A DNA stretch of 64,000 nucleotides from contig NW_006499897.1 in NCBI RefSeq assembly GCF_000471905.2, positions 4,743,730 through 4,807,729 on the forward strand, given 5' to 3'. The stretch comes from Amborella trichopoda (Eukaryota > Streptophyta > Magnoliopsida > Amborellales > Amborellaceae). Below the pieces are notes generated by a model. It searched no databases, had not been told where the DNA came from, and saw only the letters and a program-made list of their open reading frames with translations. The position numbers and the translations under genes were made by a program. Every line of letters begins with the position of its first letter. Position 1 is the first letter of the stretch. This document shows, piece by piece, positions 45,080-56,610 of this stretch.

Positions 45080-46950
45080 GTTTATGTAGCTTTTAAAAGC
45101 TTTATGAGTGTGGTCTCTCGAGGACCATATTAAGCGAATGATGTTTGCTTATACCAGATTGTGCTTATCAATCTGAGCCAGTCGGTTGGAAAACCCAAAG
45201 TACCTGGGCATAAAGAATTAACCGAAGAGGGTTTTGGGTTAGCCCTTGATGAGGTTGGAGCTTATGCCTAGATGAGTGAGCCGAGGGACTGTGTGACCCT
45301 TGTGTATGATGGTAGGCCTATTGAGACGGGGACCAAAATTTCATCCATGTTCCATCGCACGGCATGCATATTGATAGATCGTTCGATAAAGCCAGATATC
45401 CACCTTTTAGTAAAGCGTATGCATGTGCGAGAGATACCCCTATGCACCATAGAGTTGTGGTCACATCAAGTCGTGGTGACCTTGACTCATCTATTGGGGA
45501 TGACCTGTAATCCACAGATTGGGATTACGACCCCTTGATTCATTGACCTAACTTTGGTGACGCGCTAATGAGCCCCTGCTTGGACTGTGGGTCATTGGGA
45601 AACACTGGGTCAGTTAGATAAAGCTTGTGGGGTCAGTTAGATAAAGCTTGTGGAGTACCTCATATTTACATATTGAATTTCTAAAATCATATGGATCTTT
45701 TCCTCATCATATTAATTTAATTATGTTCATTTTATAATTGAAATGATTTTAGTGTTATTATTTGAATTTTTATAAATATCTCAATATTTTAATTATGATA
45801 TTTGGACTTATAAAAATACAGTTATAGATTTTACAAAGTTGTAAAAATTCAAATATATATATATATATATATATGTTAATTCGTTTTATTTTTAAAACTT
45901 TTTATAAAATCCCATGGGGGCCAAAGTGCACATGGGCCCACCATGTGGCATGTGGGTGGGTGCCCACATGTGCCACAAAAGAATGGCACGCCCCACCTTT
46001 TCGATTATTTGTGATCAAGGTCTTTAAGATTATGATAATGTGGTAAAATCTTGGAAAGGATATAGCAGCCATGACATATTTTGTATTATGATAAGTATGC
46101 CTTAAAAGGGATATGGTCAATTTAAATAGATAGTAAATACTGACCTCTTGTTTAAAATTTTTGGTAGTATTTATTTACTTGATAATATTTGGCATATCCT
46201 TATGTAATATGTGATATGATCATGCTATTTTTATGGATTGCATGATATCTATTTTATCTAAATATATTGATGGGAAAATGGTTTAAAGAAATGGGGATAA
46301 TGGTCCAAGCACCTTCCATAATGTTGATGGCCTATCTATGAATAGATGGCTCAGATCTCTTACCCCACAAGTCACCTTGATCAAATGTCTAGATTTAATC
46401 TCATGAAAGAGGCAAACTATGGAAAAACCTTAAAAATCCTAAATCTAAATATTCACTATAAATATGGGTGCTTTCCTCCAATCTCTACATAACCTCTCTC
46501 TCTCCTATAACCTCTCTCTCCTAGAGGGGCACGCCCTACTCTCTCTCCTCTGAGTTTCTCTCTCTAACCCTCTCAATCCTAAAGTTTCAAAGGGGGGCCA
46601 CTCCTCAACTCTAGTTATTTTTGGAGGTTAGGGTTTCGTGGAGAATTAAGGGTGGTTACATAGTTTGGCCGAAATTAACTTTCTCGATTCGAGATTGAAG
46701 CTAGACTGCAGATCCCGCGCCATTGAATGTGGTGCCTCGGTGTGGGGTGTAAGAAGCCCGATTGAAGTAATCTCTGGTATCTTTATCTTATACTTACTTG
46801 TTCTTTATTTTATATTCTCAAGCATAGTATTCGGTTATATCAATGGCATCAAGTAGTTGAGATTTATTTTATTGATGTGTTATTTATTTTGGAATTTCTA
46901 TTATTTGTAATAAGACCATCTGTGAGTAATCTTGTTGTCAAAAATATAAG
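45080..46950 (+). mobile_element. Possible Gypsy-type LTR or leader remnant
   Basis: A long non-coding stretch contains TATAAATA at 46457-46464, followed by a CT-rich leader-like segment and 'gttagggtttcgtggagaat', the arrangement seen in long plant Gypsy LTRs. No matching second LTR, primer-binding site or coding domain is present in the window, so the call rests on overall style. Confidence 0.3.
45608..45653. repeat. Perfect 23-bp tandem duplication
   Basis: GGTCAGTTAGATAAAGCTTG plus TGG occurs twice in immediate succession. Confidence 0.95.
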
Positions 46951-46954
46951 GGGT

Positions 46955-46955
<1 letters not shown>

Positions 46956-46995
<40 letters not shown>
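46956..46995. repeat. (AAT)n microsatellite
   Basis: About thirteen uninterrupted AAT triplets. Confidence 0.95.
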
Positions 46996-46999
<4 letters not shown>

Positions 47000-47534
47000 T
47001 TGTATTTCCCCGACAAAAGATCACAGGTATTTCTTTCAACATTCGGCCAAACTAGCATCATTATAAATAATAAAGCTAGTCTGACCATGTATTCCGGATC
47101 GGCTTTCAGTTTGCTCAAATGCATATTGTGCCAAATCTACTTAATTTCTTTTTCCCTAGAGAAACAGGAGGTCCAAAAACATAGTGTTCAGTCGGGCATT
47201 AAAAAAAGTTATTTTTTTACTTGAGGGTGGACAAGAAAAAAGGAAAATACAATATTAGATTTAGTGATATGATTTAAAAAGTATTTTGTGAGGAAAGGAT
47301 GCTTAGAAGTTGTTTCAAGGGGTGTTTCAATCATGTCCCCTAGAACTTACCCGGAAATTCGGGTTTTGATACGAGATGACACTCCATTTTGTATTTGCAC
47401 AGGGCCAAAAGTCGGAAATTTATGCCCAAAAGCACAGGCATTTCCAAACTTATTGGAAGAAATTCAAGAAAACATGGAAGGATTACATAATGTTTATATC
47501 TAACTAATCTAATCTCTTATCGTGATAAAATTAA

Positions 47535-47770
47535 GGGTGAGGCTTGTATAGGATTAAGGCCCTAAACAATCAAAGTAAGGCACCCTTTCAAAAAATACGG
47601 AAGGATATCTTTTTCAGTACCAAAAATTTATGATGGCCTAACAATTTATTTTTATCTCTAATTATATAATATTTTAAAAGTAGTATAGATCATACAGATC
47701 AATGAACACTTAAAAATATTGAAAATTGATGTTCTAGATAATCTTTTTCTAAAATTAAAGGAGTAGGGCA
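47535..47770. mobile_element. Partial MITE, family A
   Basis: It starts GGGTGAGGCTTGTATAGGAT directly after TTAA, consistent with a TAA target, then 'ccctaaacaatcaaagtaag' and the core 'cacttaaaaatattgaaaat'. The right half is absent. Confidence 0.5.
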
Positions 47771-49569
47771 CAAATGTAGATTGGTGTCTCTAGACCTTTA
47801 AAGATCTTATTCTACTTAAAGTACCTTAGAACCCTTTTATTGGTATCACTCATGCACCTTTTGTCATTCTCACGCATCCAAGTCTTTGATGGTCCAATGG
47901 TCCCTATGGCTCTTTGGATAAATATTTCTTGAAACTTCCAAAGGAAAGAGAGATGATGGAGGGTTCATGGGATGGAGATGGGGCATCGAGTTTTTAGGGG
48001 AGTGACATGATTGAGGGTGAAGAAGATTCACTTCCAAAAATAATTTTTCTACCTATTTAGTTAGAAGATCATTTTTTTAAAAGGGGAAATTTACCTAATA
48101 GATATTGGAGACGAACTATATAATATTTTATTTATATAGTTTGACTTAATCTCAAAATGTCCATCAAAAGGCACATGATTGTGAATTGGAATAGTTACAA
48201 ATATGTAAAATGTTAAAATACTGCATCGTTTATTTTAGGAAACAAATTTAAGAGAAAAAAAAACCCTTAACAGCAATCACTGATTATTTTTAGGATCTTT
48301 GGATGAATCATAAAATCTTGGCATGAACCCCTGAATAAAGTCAAGGTCCCCTCCACATTTGACAAAATAAAGGATGAGGTTTTGGTACATCAGCTGATGT
48401 AATTGTTCATAATTCAATATTTTTTTTTGAAGTGTTAATCTAGGACCTAGTGACAATGGAACTCTAGGCGCCACTTTGTGGCTTCTGCCACCTTAACGAC
48501 CTCTGTTTGGAGCATATTCTCATCTTAGAGATGGATTTTGGATCCAAAATTTTACAATTAGATAAAGCCACCGCAATCATGAATCGAAAAAATATAAATG
48601 TTGAATGATTTTGGACTTTTTCCGCACTATTTTACTTCTTCATGGATTATCAAATCTATACCGTTTTTAGAGCTTCAAGTGAATGGATCCAAGGTGGGAA
48701 TAAATATCTATTAATTTATGATATGTTCCATATCTTGAATCCAATATGGACTCAAGTGAACAAGCATTCACAATATTGACCCTCCCCATTTTTGGGTGCC
48801 TAAGGATACTTGTTTCAGCCCAAATTTGATACCCGCATTGTCCTCTACCATGAAGAAGTCCTTGACAACAATTTGAAAAGAGACCCCAAAAAAGTGTTTT
48901 TTTTTTTAAGCTTTGTAATTCATGCTATACATTTCATAGTTTTTCTTTCTCCCACAAACACCAAAATTAAGAGATTCCCAATAATATAGAGTAGATTTTT
49001 ACATGCTAATCAAACACTATAATGGAAATTACAAATCAGGAAAGATGGAAAAGCAATACAGCATGAAATATTCTATTCCAATAGTCATAAGGATGACATT
49101 AAAAGCTGATAGAAGGAATTACTGAAATTTGTAGATCATAACATTTCACCGATCCAACGATCTTCAGCAATTTCTGACATATGATGTCGGTTTTTATGGG
49201 CTATTTGAAATTGGATAAAATGAACGTGGGCTATTTTTTATGTTAGTATATTGTTCTTGGGTATTTTTTATGCAGACACATCTTAATCCTGGAGAACATT
49301 TCCATAGAAACAAATTAAAAAAGAAATCAAAATATGGTTTTCTAAGGAGTAGAATTAGGGCATTGTTAGCCGTCTTTTTGGGGCATTGTTAAATCTAGGG
49401 AAAATTATAGATGTTCTTCCAAAAGTAACTTTGTATACATCTTACTTCTCAATATTTTTTTGTATCACACGTTAGACTCAAATATTAATTTTTCTTGTAT
49501 TTACTCTCCAGTAAAAAAAAAACAACAATATTGAGACTAAAATACCCCTACTCCCTCTCTACCCACAGG
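47771..49569. other. Gene-free interval
   Basis: Low-complexity to AT-rich sequence. ORFs of 65 codons or less show no domain. No element ends recognised. Confidence 0.5.
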
Positions 49570-49780
49570 CTTTCTTTGTCTGCCTGGCTGAAAATATGAC
49601 ATATGTTAGCTTTTTTATTTTCTCTCTCTACCCACCATCTCTCTCCTCTCTCAACGCACCCTCGCTTTATCTCTCTACCTACCCCCCTCTCTAGCCACCA
49701 ACCCTCTTTCTCTTTCTCTCTATCCGTCCTCTCTCTTTTCTCTCTCTTCTGCCCTCTGTCGCTTTGTCTCTCTATCTCGT
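49570..49780. repeat. CTCTCT-rich tract
   Basis: Interrupted CTCTCTCTACC and CTCTCTTTCTCT runs that produce Ser/Leu-rich frames on one strand and Arg/Glu-rich frames on the other. No gene. Confidence 0.7.
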
Positions 49781-51424
49781 GGCATAGCAAATCAATGAAC
49801 CCTCTATGGTTTCATAACTCGGGCGTCTAGTTTTCATGGCAGAAATTAAGCAGAACTCAGGCCTCTAACTTTCATGGCAGAAATTAAGCGTTTATAGAAG
49901 TGGGGTAGCAGCTACCACTTTGGGTTGATTTCAAAAGCACGCACTCACTCTTGGAGATAATCACAAACTTAAGGCTTTTTTCCACATATCTATCGTTTCA
50001 ATATATGAGGCCTATATATAAGCATTTACACCAGTTTTGAAAACACTACCTACGTGATTAGATAACCCAACTACCCATTACCCATAAAGCTACGTGATTA
50101 CATAACTCTCACAAAATAACTACCAAATAGCACCCACATAGAGAGAGATAACTACCCATGACTCTTAACTACCCTCACATTTCCTATTATTTTGCATTAT
50201 TCTCAACAACATCTACTTACTGTACCCACTATCCAAAAACCAAACATCATTCACAGTTTCTTTTGCAATACATAAATGCTAAAAACAAGCTAGTTTCATC
50301 TGATTCCTTTTCGTCCACAAAATTGCTTGTTGGTTCGGCTTAAAATACTAACATTCACTTTTAAAATGACCAAATTTTTTGCAATGAAAACATTGAGTGT
50401 TTTTGGTATTTTTACCTCCTCTATTTGCAATTGTTTTCTCTTTCCTCACCTTGTGAATTTCTTTGGTCATAAGTGTATCCAAATCTCCCTCTTCCTCTGC
50501 TTCTACCTCTACCATTATATCCACCTCTCCCACGTCCTCTACCTGCATATCTCTCAAAATTGTTATTTTCGAGGACGACTCCACCTTATATTGAAATGTT
50601 TGCTCCTCATTTTTGTCCAATGAACTGTTAATCCGTTTTTTTTTAGTTCATCAAATAAAAAGACATCCAAGTGTGTAGATTCTTCTATTGCAGCGACTAC
50701 ATGATCAAATTTAGGAGGTAAACTTCTCAAAACTTTTTCAACTACTTTTTTATCTGAAATATCTTCTCTAAGTTATTTCATTTGATTTACTATAGTAGTC
50801 ACTCTAACAAGAAAATCTTGAATTGTCTCATTATTTTTCATAAGCAAAGTTTCAAATTCTTGTCGAAGTGGTAGGAGTTTTATTGTTTTTACCTTATTTG
50901 TTCCTTGATGCTCCCTTTGTGAAATACTCCAAGCCTCATTCGACGAAAAATAATGCCTTCAAATCCTTCTTTTTATTTTCTCTTATTTCTATCCTTTGGG
51001 CTACAGTAAGTCAAGCCTCTTCACCTGGATGCTCTGCACAACCATTCTCAACCACATCCCATAAATTTTGAAATTGAAACATTGTTTTTATTTTAATACT
51101 CCAATGCTCAAAAAATTCACCATTAAAAATAGGAATTGATGGTTGGGAAATATTTGAATTCGTATTATTTGCCATGTGGAAAAATGCAGAAAACTAAATA
51201 AAAAAATTAAAATTCATGTCACATTCCCTTTGAGTTTTATCTCTGACCTGCTGGTCTCAAATCCCTCACTAAGGAATAAATCTCCACTAATGCCTATCTC
51301 TTAGGCAACCTGTGATCTCCTTATCTCCCTTTTTTTTTTGGCAACCTGGGCTCTCCAATGTCTATCCTCAACTTGGGCTCTCCATGCTAGTGCTTATCTT
51401 CTTGTTTTTTTTTTTTTTCAACGT

Positions 51425-51438
51425 GGGCTCTGATACCA
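51425..51438 (-). other. Primer-binding site of the Copia fossil
   Basis: Read on the minus strand it is TGGTATCAGAGCCC, the initiator-Met type priming site, immediately inside the 5' LTR. Confidence 0.75.
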
Positions 51439-51815
51439 TGTTGAAATTTTATAGACGTTATGATACTATTGTTAATTATTTTTTTAAAAAAAAGTATATG
51501 TAGCTGCTACTATTTTGGGTTGATTTTAAAAGCACGCACTCACTCTTGGAGATAATCATAAACTCAACATGTTTTTCCCACATATCCATCATTTCAATAT
51601 ATGGGGCCTATATATAGGCATTTATAATAGTTTTGAAAACTACCCACTACCTAGGTGATTAGATAACTCCCACAAAATAACTACACACTAACACCCACAT
51701 AGAGAGAGATAACTACCCATGACTCCTAATACCCTCACATCTACTTAGACAGGTAGAGAGATAAGAAGGACATGGACAAGGACCCCACATATATTATTTT
51801 GCATCATTCTCAACA
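51439..51815 (-). repeat. 5' LTR of the Copia fossil
   Basis: 377 bp, starting TGTTGAAATT and ending CTCAACA on the plus strand (TG...CA in either sense). It contains a second copy of the 'acatctacttag' segment near its upstream end. Confidence 0.65.
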
Positions 51816-52285
51816 ACATCTACTTAGAGAAAGAGAGAGAGATAAAAGACAAGGACACAAAGTCATATCTCGTATATGGTATCATAGCCACAAGGGTGGC
51901 GGTTATGTGGTCTTGACTCCATCGATGAAGAAGATCAATTGTCGTTTTGAAGATGGATTCGAGTTGGGAACTCAACTCAAGACGGTCTTTCTATCCCATG
52001 TCTTCCTAAAGATCTAGAATCTTTGTTTAGAGATCTCTCGTTGATCCGAAAGAACTTATTTGGTAGCACGAATGAAGTGACTTATCATTCATGGATTAAA
52101 GATGGAGTATATTCCTAATGTTATCTCTATTCAAGGATATGCTATGCAATGCTACTTGGTAGAATTTTAGAATCTCTTTGGTGGCCTACTAAATAGTCAG
52201 ATTTTCAATTTCGGGAAGTGATGGAGATGATCGTGTATGCATGGTTTCCTTTTTAGAAAATCAATTTAAGATGGAGTGCCAAAAT
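51816..52285. other. Interval between two LTR fossils
   Basis: No supported gene. 'ggtatcatagccacaagggtgg' type sequence near 51888 and an adjacent 81-codon frame hint at the leader of another retroelement, but no family motif is visible. Confidence 0.35.
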
Positions 52286-52818
52286 TGTTAAAGTGTATTT
52301 TTCTAGAAGGTATATTAGTTTTTATGTTATTCTATCATGAGTGATGTAGTAACGTTTCACTTGTAAGTTTGCGTGGTAGGAAGTTGTAAAACTACAAGGT
52401 AGTTAGTAGTTATAGTTGTAAGTGGGTAGTTATTTTAGAAAATATGGTTGTAAAAACCTCTATTTAAGGAGAGGTTTGTGGTGAGAAAATTGGGTCATAT
52501 GTGTTAAGGTTAATCTTAGGTATCAAGATTGTAATGCCTTTGTGTACCCCAAGGTCACATGTGTTAAGGTTAATCTTATGTATCAAGATTGTAATGTCTT
52601 TGTGTACCCCAGGGTCACATGTGTTAAGGTTAATCTTGTGTGTTGAGATTGTAATGCTGTTGTGTACCCCATGGTTTTTTTTAATGAAGTTTTTTTTTCT
52701 ACTTCATCTTGGTTCTTCTTTTTCTTTCTATTGCATGTGAGTCTTGAGCTAGTGTGGCATTGTCACACTAATTGAGAAGCAAATTGTTCCGGTGTTATGG
52801 AATCCGTCTTTCTCTACA
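52286..52818 (+). mobile_element. Copia-type solo or truncated LTR
   Basis: It starts TGTTAAAGTG and ends TTTCTCTACA, followed at once by TGGCATCAAAGCC, a variant of the TGGTATCAGAGCC primer-binding site. It contains a TATA-like 'ctatttaagg' at 52461-52470 and a triplicated 60-bp unit. No second LTR or coding domain follows within the window, so it is an isolated remnant. Confidence 0.55.
52493..52672. repeat. Three-copy 60-bp tandem repeat within the LTR
   Basis: Units beginning GTGTTAAGGTTAATCTT at 52501, 52561 and 52621 end TGTGTACCCC. Units 1 and 2 are nearly identical; unit 3 is more diverged. Because 60 is a multiple of three the repeat yields a repetitive peptide frame, which is an artefact. 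Confidence 0.95.
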
Positions 52819-52831
52819 TGGCATCAAAGCC

Positions 52832-53254
52832 TCCATAAAATTTCAACATTGAGGACTCTCTAATTCAAACGTCTCCATTTTTCCAAAGAGATTGGATTCC
52901 GAGAACTCTACAGTTATTTCAAGGTACTCAGCTGCGCATCGATGGGGGGGCCACATTGGAAGGTGTGAGCTCAATTTTGACTCCATAGCACAATTTAGCA
53001 ACGAGCTCAAAGACTTTAGAACCACCTGGTAAATTAGGGACAGAGAGAACGCAAGCTTCTTCTTCTACTTCATCATCATTTTCATCTTTTCTTCCTCTCC
53101 TGAATCACAAGAATATTCTCGCTCTGGTGTTTGATGTGGGTTTTCGTTTCTGGTTTGGGTGCGAGAATGAGATGAGGAGGTGGGTTTGGGATTCGCTTCT
53201 TGCTGGGTTATGAGCCTGTGAAACCTTTCGCTTCTTGACAACAACGGGAACTGT
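52832..53254. other. Gene-free interval
   Basis: Presumed internal flank of the LTR remnant followed by unique-looking sequence. No protein family recognised. Confidence 0.4.
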
Positions 53255-53490
53255 AGAGAGAGATAGAGAGAGCGAGAGAGAGAGAGAGAGAATTCGTATT
53301 TTTTTTTTTTAGAAGGCTTAACAGCTTTTGCTCAAGGAACTCAAGAAATGTAGAGAGAGAAAGTTGTTTCTTGGCTTTTGTCTTTCTAAATACCAAAATT
53401 GTATGTAGATAGACAGAGAAAAAAGAGGGACGGGTAGAGAGAGAAGGGGTATGTAGAGAGAGAAAGAGAGATAGAGAGAGGATGCGTAGA
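53255..53490. repeat. GAGAGA-rich tracts
   Basis: (GA)n at 53255-53292 and GTAGAGAGAGAAAG-type blocks at 53352-53486. The Leu/Ser-rich minus frames here are by-products. Confidence 0.75.
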
Positions 53491-54272
53491 AAAAAGGGCA
53501 TTTAAGTTTCAATTTTTTCCGAGTTTTTGACTAGGATGCTAAATACAAAAAAAAAATTGTGTTTGGTTTTTTTTTTTTCTTTAATTTGTGGACAGTGCCA
53601 ACACTGAAAAAGATGAATGAGTATTTTTCTACAAAAAAAAAAAAAAAAAGAAAAAAAAAAGAAAAAGAAAGATAAAAAAAACCTAATTCAATGAGAACTC
53701 AATGGCATAAAATCAAATCTGGGTGGGCAGGGACTTCTAACCCTAATCAAAATGATCTCCGGCACCTTACCATCAAAAGAGTGAGAATCAGTCCTCATGA
53801 TTCAATCAGACGGCCCCAACAATTAGAAACAGAGGCTTTGCCCCGCAACATTTGGCATATTCCAAGAGAACCGAACGAGAATATTTGTTAAGAACCCAGA
53901 AAGAAGCCTTTCATTTATCCACAAGAAGCAGACCAAATGCAGGACAAAAAAAGTTGGCACATCACAATTCTTCTCTTATGATGCGAAGAGAGATGGGACA
54001 TACGGACACCGAAAAAGAAAACTACAATATGAAATGAGTCGATTTTAGTTTAAAATTATGTAAAAAGTTTACCAACTTGAGAATTTTTATTTTTTACAAA
54101 ATTACTATCTGAGGATACTATTCTCATACTGCATTTTATATTTTACATATTTTTTAGTATTTTCGAAAGTAGTATTGTGCCTTAAAGTCGGAGCAATACC
54201 CAATCGTTCTCATATTAGCATCATTGGACCACTTTCTGTGGTGCCTTTCAAAGATTGGCATCCTCGAACTGT
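53491..54272. other. Gene-free interval with a transcript-like patch
   Basis: About 53690-54030 is less AT-rich and follows a long poly-A tract (53632-53680). On the minus strand it would read as a leader-like sequence ending in a T-run. I cannot identify a protein; an old processed transcript is one possibility. Confidence 0.35.
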
Positions 54273-54372
54273 AAAGACTGATTTTGTTATACATTCAGAG
54301 GCACAAACCGCAAAGACTGGCTTTGTTATGCATTCAGAGGCCGTCGGAGTATTGCATTCAGAGGCAGTTTGA
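54273..54372. repeat. 38-bp tandem repeat, two and a half copies
   Basis: Units 'gtaaagactgattttgttat', 'gcaaagactggctttgttat' and a partial third share the following 'cattcagaggc'. Confidence 0.85.
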
Positions 54373-54846
54373 GTTAGGCAGACTGAGCTGCTGTTCTCAG
54401 CACGCTTTCACTAGTACTTTCCAGGACGGTCCGATGATATCTGATGTTGGTATCCACGAACCACATTAGTTCATTTATTTAATATAGTGGTTCGAAGGTA
54501 TCAATCTCGAACCGAGCACTGTCCTACTAAAAGAAAAATTAAAAAAAAAAAAAATTAACATAGCGGTCATATTTAAAAAAAAAAAAAAACGATTTTAAAA
54601 AAAATAAAAAAATGAGTTGACGAACCTTTCTCGTAGGTTTCGCCAAAAATAGAACACCCTTTTTCAGGAAGCAAATTACTGTCTCTTTATGGTGCAATGG
54701 ACATCACAAGGGAATAGAATAGAAGAGAGAGAGAATCACAAGATGAGGAGAGAGGATATTTTGAAAGAGAAAGCATGGCCACGTAAGTTAGTGTGTCATA
54801 AGAGTTGCCGTCGTATATTTACTTACGTGAACATACCAAGCCTACT

Positions 54847-56610
54847 ATGGCTCGCGCCATGCGAGCTCCCCTAAGCGGCGCGCCACCTGCCGCCACTCTC
54901 CGCTCCCTTTCTCTCATCCTCCTCTCTCTCCTCCTCGCCTCCGCCTTCTGTAACCCCTCTCTCTCCTCCACCACCAATTCTCTCTCTAAAGACACTTCAA
55001 CCTCCTCTCTTCCCCCTCTCTCTTACCAGTCTCTCTCATCCTCCACCACCTCAACCCCCAATTCTCTCACTAGCAACACCACAAGCCAACACGTCCGATT
55101 CCGCAAATGTCTCTCGCGCTCCGCTTCGACCCCAATCCCCACCCAACCTCCGTCCGCCTCTTCTATCTCCGCCCCCCACCAACCCATCTTCATCCTCCAC
55201 CCCGAGACCTTCGACCATGTCCAGGCCTCCATCAAATGCGCCGGAGCCTGGAACCTCCAAATAAGAACCCGAAGCGGCGGGCACGACTACGCATCGCTCT
55301 CCTCGATCTCGCTCTCTCGAAAGCCCTTTGTTGTCCTCGACCTAGCTTACCTCCGGGAAATCACCCTAGCCCACGACCGAGCCCACATAGCCATGTGGGT
55401 TCATGCGGGTGCAACCTTAGGTGAGCTTTATCACTCAATTGAAAAACTAGCACCAAACCATGCTTTTCCTGCAGGTCTTTGTCCAACTGTTGGTGTTGGT
55501 GGTCACATCAGTGGTGGTGGTTTCGGAACCCTGGTTCGAAAGTTTGGCCTCGCTGCCGATAATGTTATCGACGCCTTAATTGTCGACCAGAAAGGAAGAA
55601 TTCTTAACAGAGAAACAATGGGAGAGGATTTGTTTTGGGCTATAAGAGGAGGAGGAGCAGCGAGCTTTTGCGTTGTGGTCTCATGGAAACTAAGGCTGGT
55701 ACCTATACCTTATAGAGTGACTGTCTTTACAATACAGAAAACCCCAGATCAAAATGCTATTCCTCTGGTTTATAAATGGCAGTACATAGCTCATAGATTG
55801 CCAGAAAATCTATTCATTCGAGTGGTAATGCAACGCTACGTCAAAAAAAGCAGAGGGAAAGGAAAAACAGGAAAAAATGGGCCGAAAACCAGAATAAATG
55901 CCCAGAAAAAACGCGGAGATGGCGTTACAGTGGAGTTCAATTCACTGTACCTAGGGAATTGCAGTGAATTAAAAAGAATCATGGACCAGTGGTTTCCAGA
56001 GTTAGGGTTTTCTCAGGCCAATGGGACTGAGATCAGCTGGATACAATCAGTCCTGTATTTCTCTGGTTACAAATTAGGAACAAGCATTAAAGTGCTTTTA
56101 GATCGAAAACACGTGGACCATTTGAGCTTCAAGGCAAAATCTGATTATTTATACAGACCAATTCCAGAGAAGGGGTTACGGGGCATATGGAAATGGTTGG
56201 AGAAAGAAGAGAAGGCGTTTGCCATAATTGACCCTTATGGTGGAAAAATGGAGGAAATCGCAGAAGATGAGACGCCGTTTCCACACAGAGCAGGGAGCTT
56301 GTATAACATACAGTACATTGTAAAATGGGAAGGAGAAGGAGATGAAGAGAAAAGGAAGCATGAAGATTGGATTACAGGTTTGTACAAATACATGGTGGAA
56401 TTTGTTTCAGAAAAGCCAAGAGCTGCTTATTTGAATTACAGGGACCTTGATTTGGGCGTTAATGGCGGTTCTGGGGATTATGAGGAGGCTAGGGGTTGGG
56501 GTGAGAAGTATTTTAAAGGGAAATTTAGGAGGTTGGCGATGGTGAAAGCCGCAGTGGACGGTGAGGATTTCTTTTGGAACGAGCAGAGCATCCCGGTTTT
56601 AAAACAGTGA
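54847..56610 (+). CDS. Berberine-bridge-enzyme-like FAD oxidase, paralogue 2
   Basis: An intronless 587-residue frame. The ATG at 54847 has A at -3 and G at +4 and is followed by a Leu-rich signal peptide (about 18-34); the frame upstream has only a TTG. A Ser/Thr-rich linker leads to the FAD domain with RSGGHDY (H146) and GLCPTVGVGGHISGGGFG (C212), the two covalent flavin ligands, spaced 66 apart as in paralogue 1. The C-terminal part has YLNYRDLDLG with the conserved Tyr (Y531) and WNEQSIPVL. It aligns along its whole length with the gene at 39370-41007, from which it differs by a Lys/Arg-rich insertion of about 20 residues near 332-356 and a longer linker. Probably a secreted oxidase; the substrate cannot be named. 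Confidence 0.95.
   Translation: MARAMRAPLSGAPPAATLRSLSLILLSLLLASAFCNPSLSSTTNSLSKDTSTSSLPPLSYQSLSSSTTSTPNSLTSNTTSQHVRFRKCLSRSASTPIPTQPPSASSISAPHQPIFILHPETFDHVQASIKCAGAWNLQIRTRSGGHDYASLSSISLSRKPFVVLDLAYLREITLAHDRAHIAMWVHAGATLGELYHSIEKLAPNHAFPAGLCPTVGVGGHISGGGFGTLVRKFGLAADNVIDALIVDQKGRILNRETMGEDLFWAIRGGGAASFCVVVSWKLRLVPIPYRVTVFTIQKTPDQNAIPLVYKWQYIAHRLPENLFIRVVMQRYVKKSRGKGKTGKNGPKTRINAQKKRGDGVTVEFNSLYLGNCSELKRIMDQWFPELGFSQANGTEISWIQSVLYFSGYKLGTSIKVLLDRKHVDHLSFKAKSDYLYRPIPEKGLRGIWKWLEKEEKAFAIIDPYGGKMEEIAEDETPFPHRAGSLYNIQYIVKWEGEGDEEKRKHEDWITGLYKYMVEFVSEKPRAAYLNYRDLDLGVNGGSGDYEEARGWGEKYFKGKFRRLAMVKAAVDGEDFFWNEQSIPVLKQ

Larger units (their letters stand above)
49865..51815 (-). mobile_element. Ty1/Copia fossil, gag remnant between two LTRs
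   Basis: Minus-strand element. The 5' LTR is at 51439-51815 and a related 3' LTR at about 49865-50208; they share 'gcacgcactcactcttggag', 'gcctatatata.gcattta' and 'gagagagataactacccatg'. The primer-binding site, reverse complement of ggctctgatacca, abuts the 5' LTR. The internal region keeps Copia-style gag features: a MANN.. beginning near 51175, a GEFFEHWSIK stretch, and a CCHC zinc knuckle, CFHCKKFGHFKSEC, near 50390-50350. Integrase, reverse transcriptase and RNase H are missing. The two LTRs are diverged and differ by an internal duplication. Broken and old. Confidence 0.75.

Noticed and set aside
45268-45538. Overlapping frames on both strands at 45.27-45.54 kb
   Set aside because: Overlapping frames on opposite strands in a probable LTR region; none shows a protein domain.
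52501-52672. Possible CRISPR-like array
   Set aside because: Contiguous tandem units without unique spacers in a plant genome; likewise 34148-34448 and 63570-64000.
52501-52740. Repetitive peptide of three similar 20-residue blocks
   Set aside because: It is a translation of the 60-bp tandem repeat inside an LTR; there is no sign of a gene.
54805-54846. Extra 14 residues on BBE-like paralogue 2
   Set aside because: The frame opens with TTG; the ATG at 54847 has a strong context.
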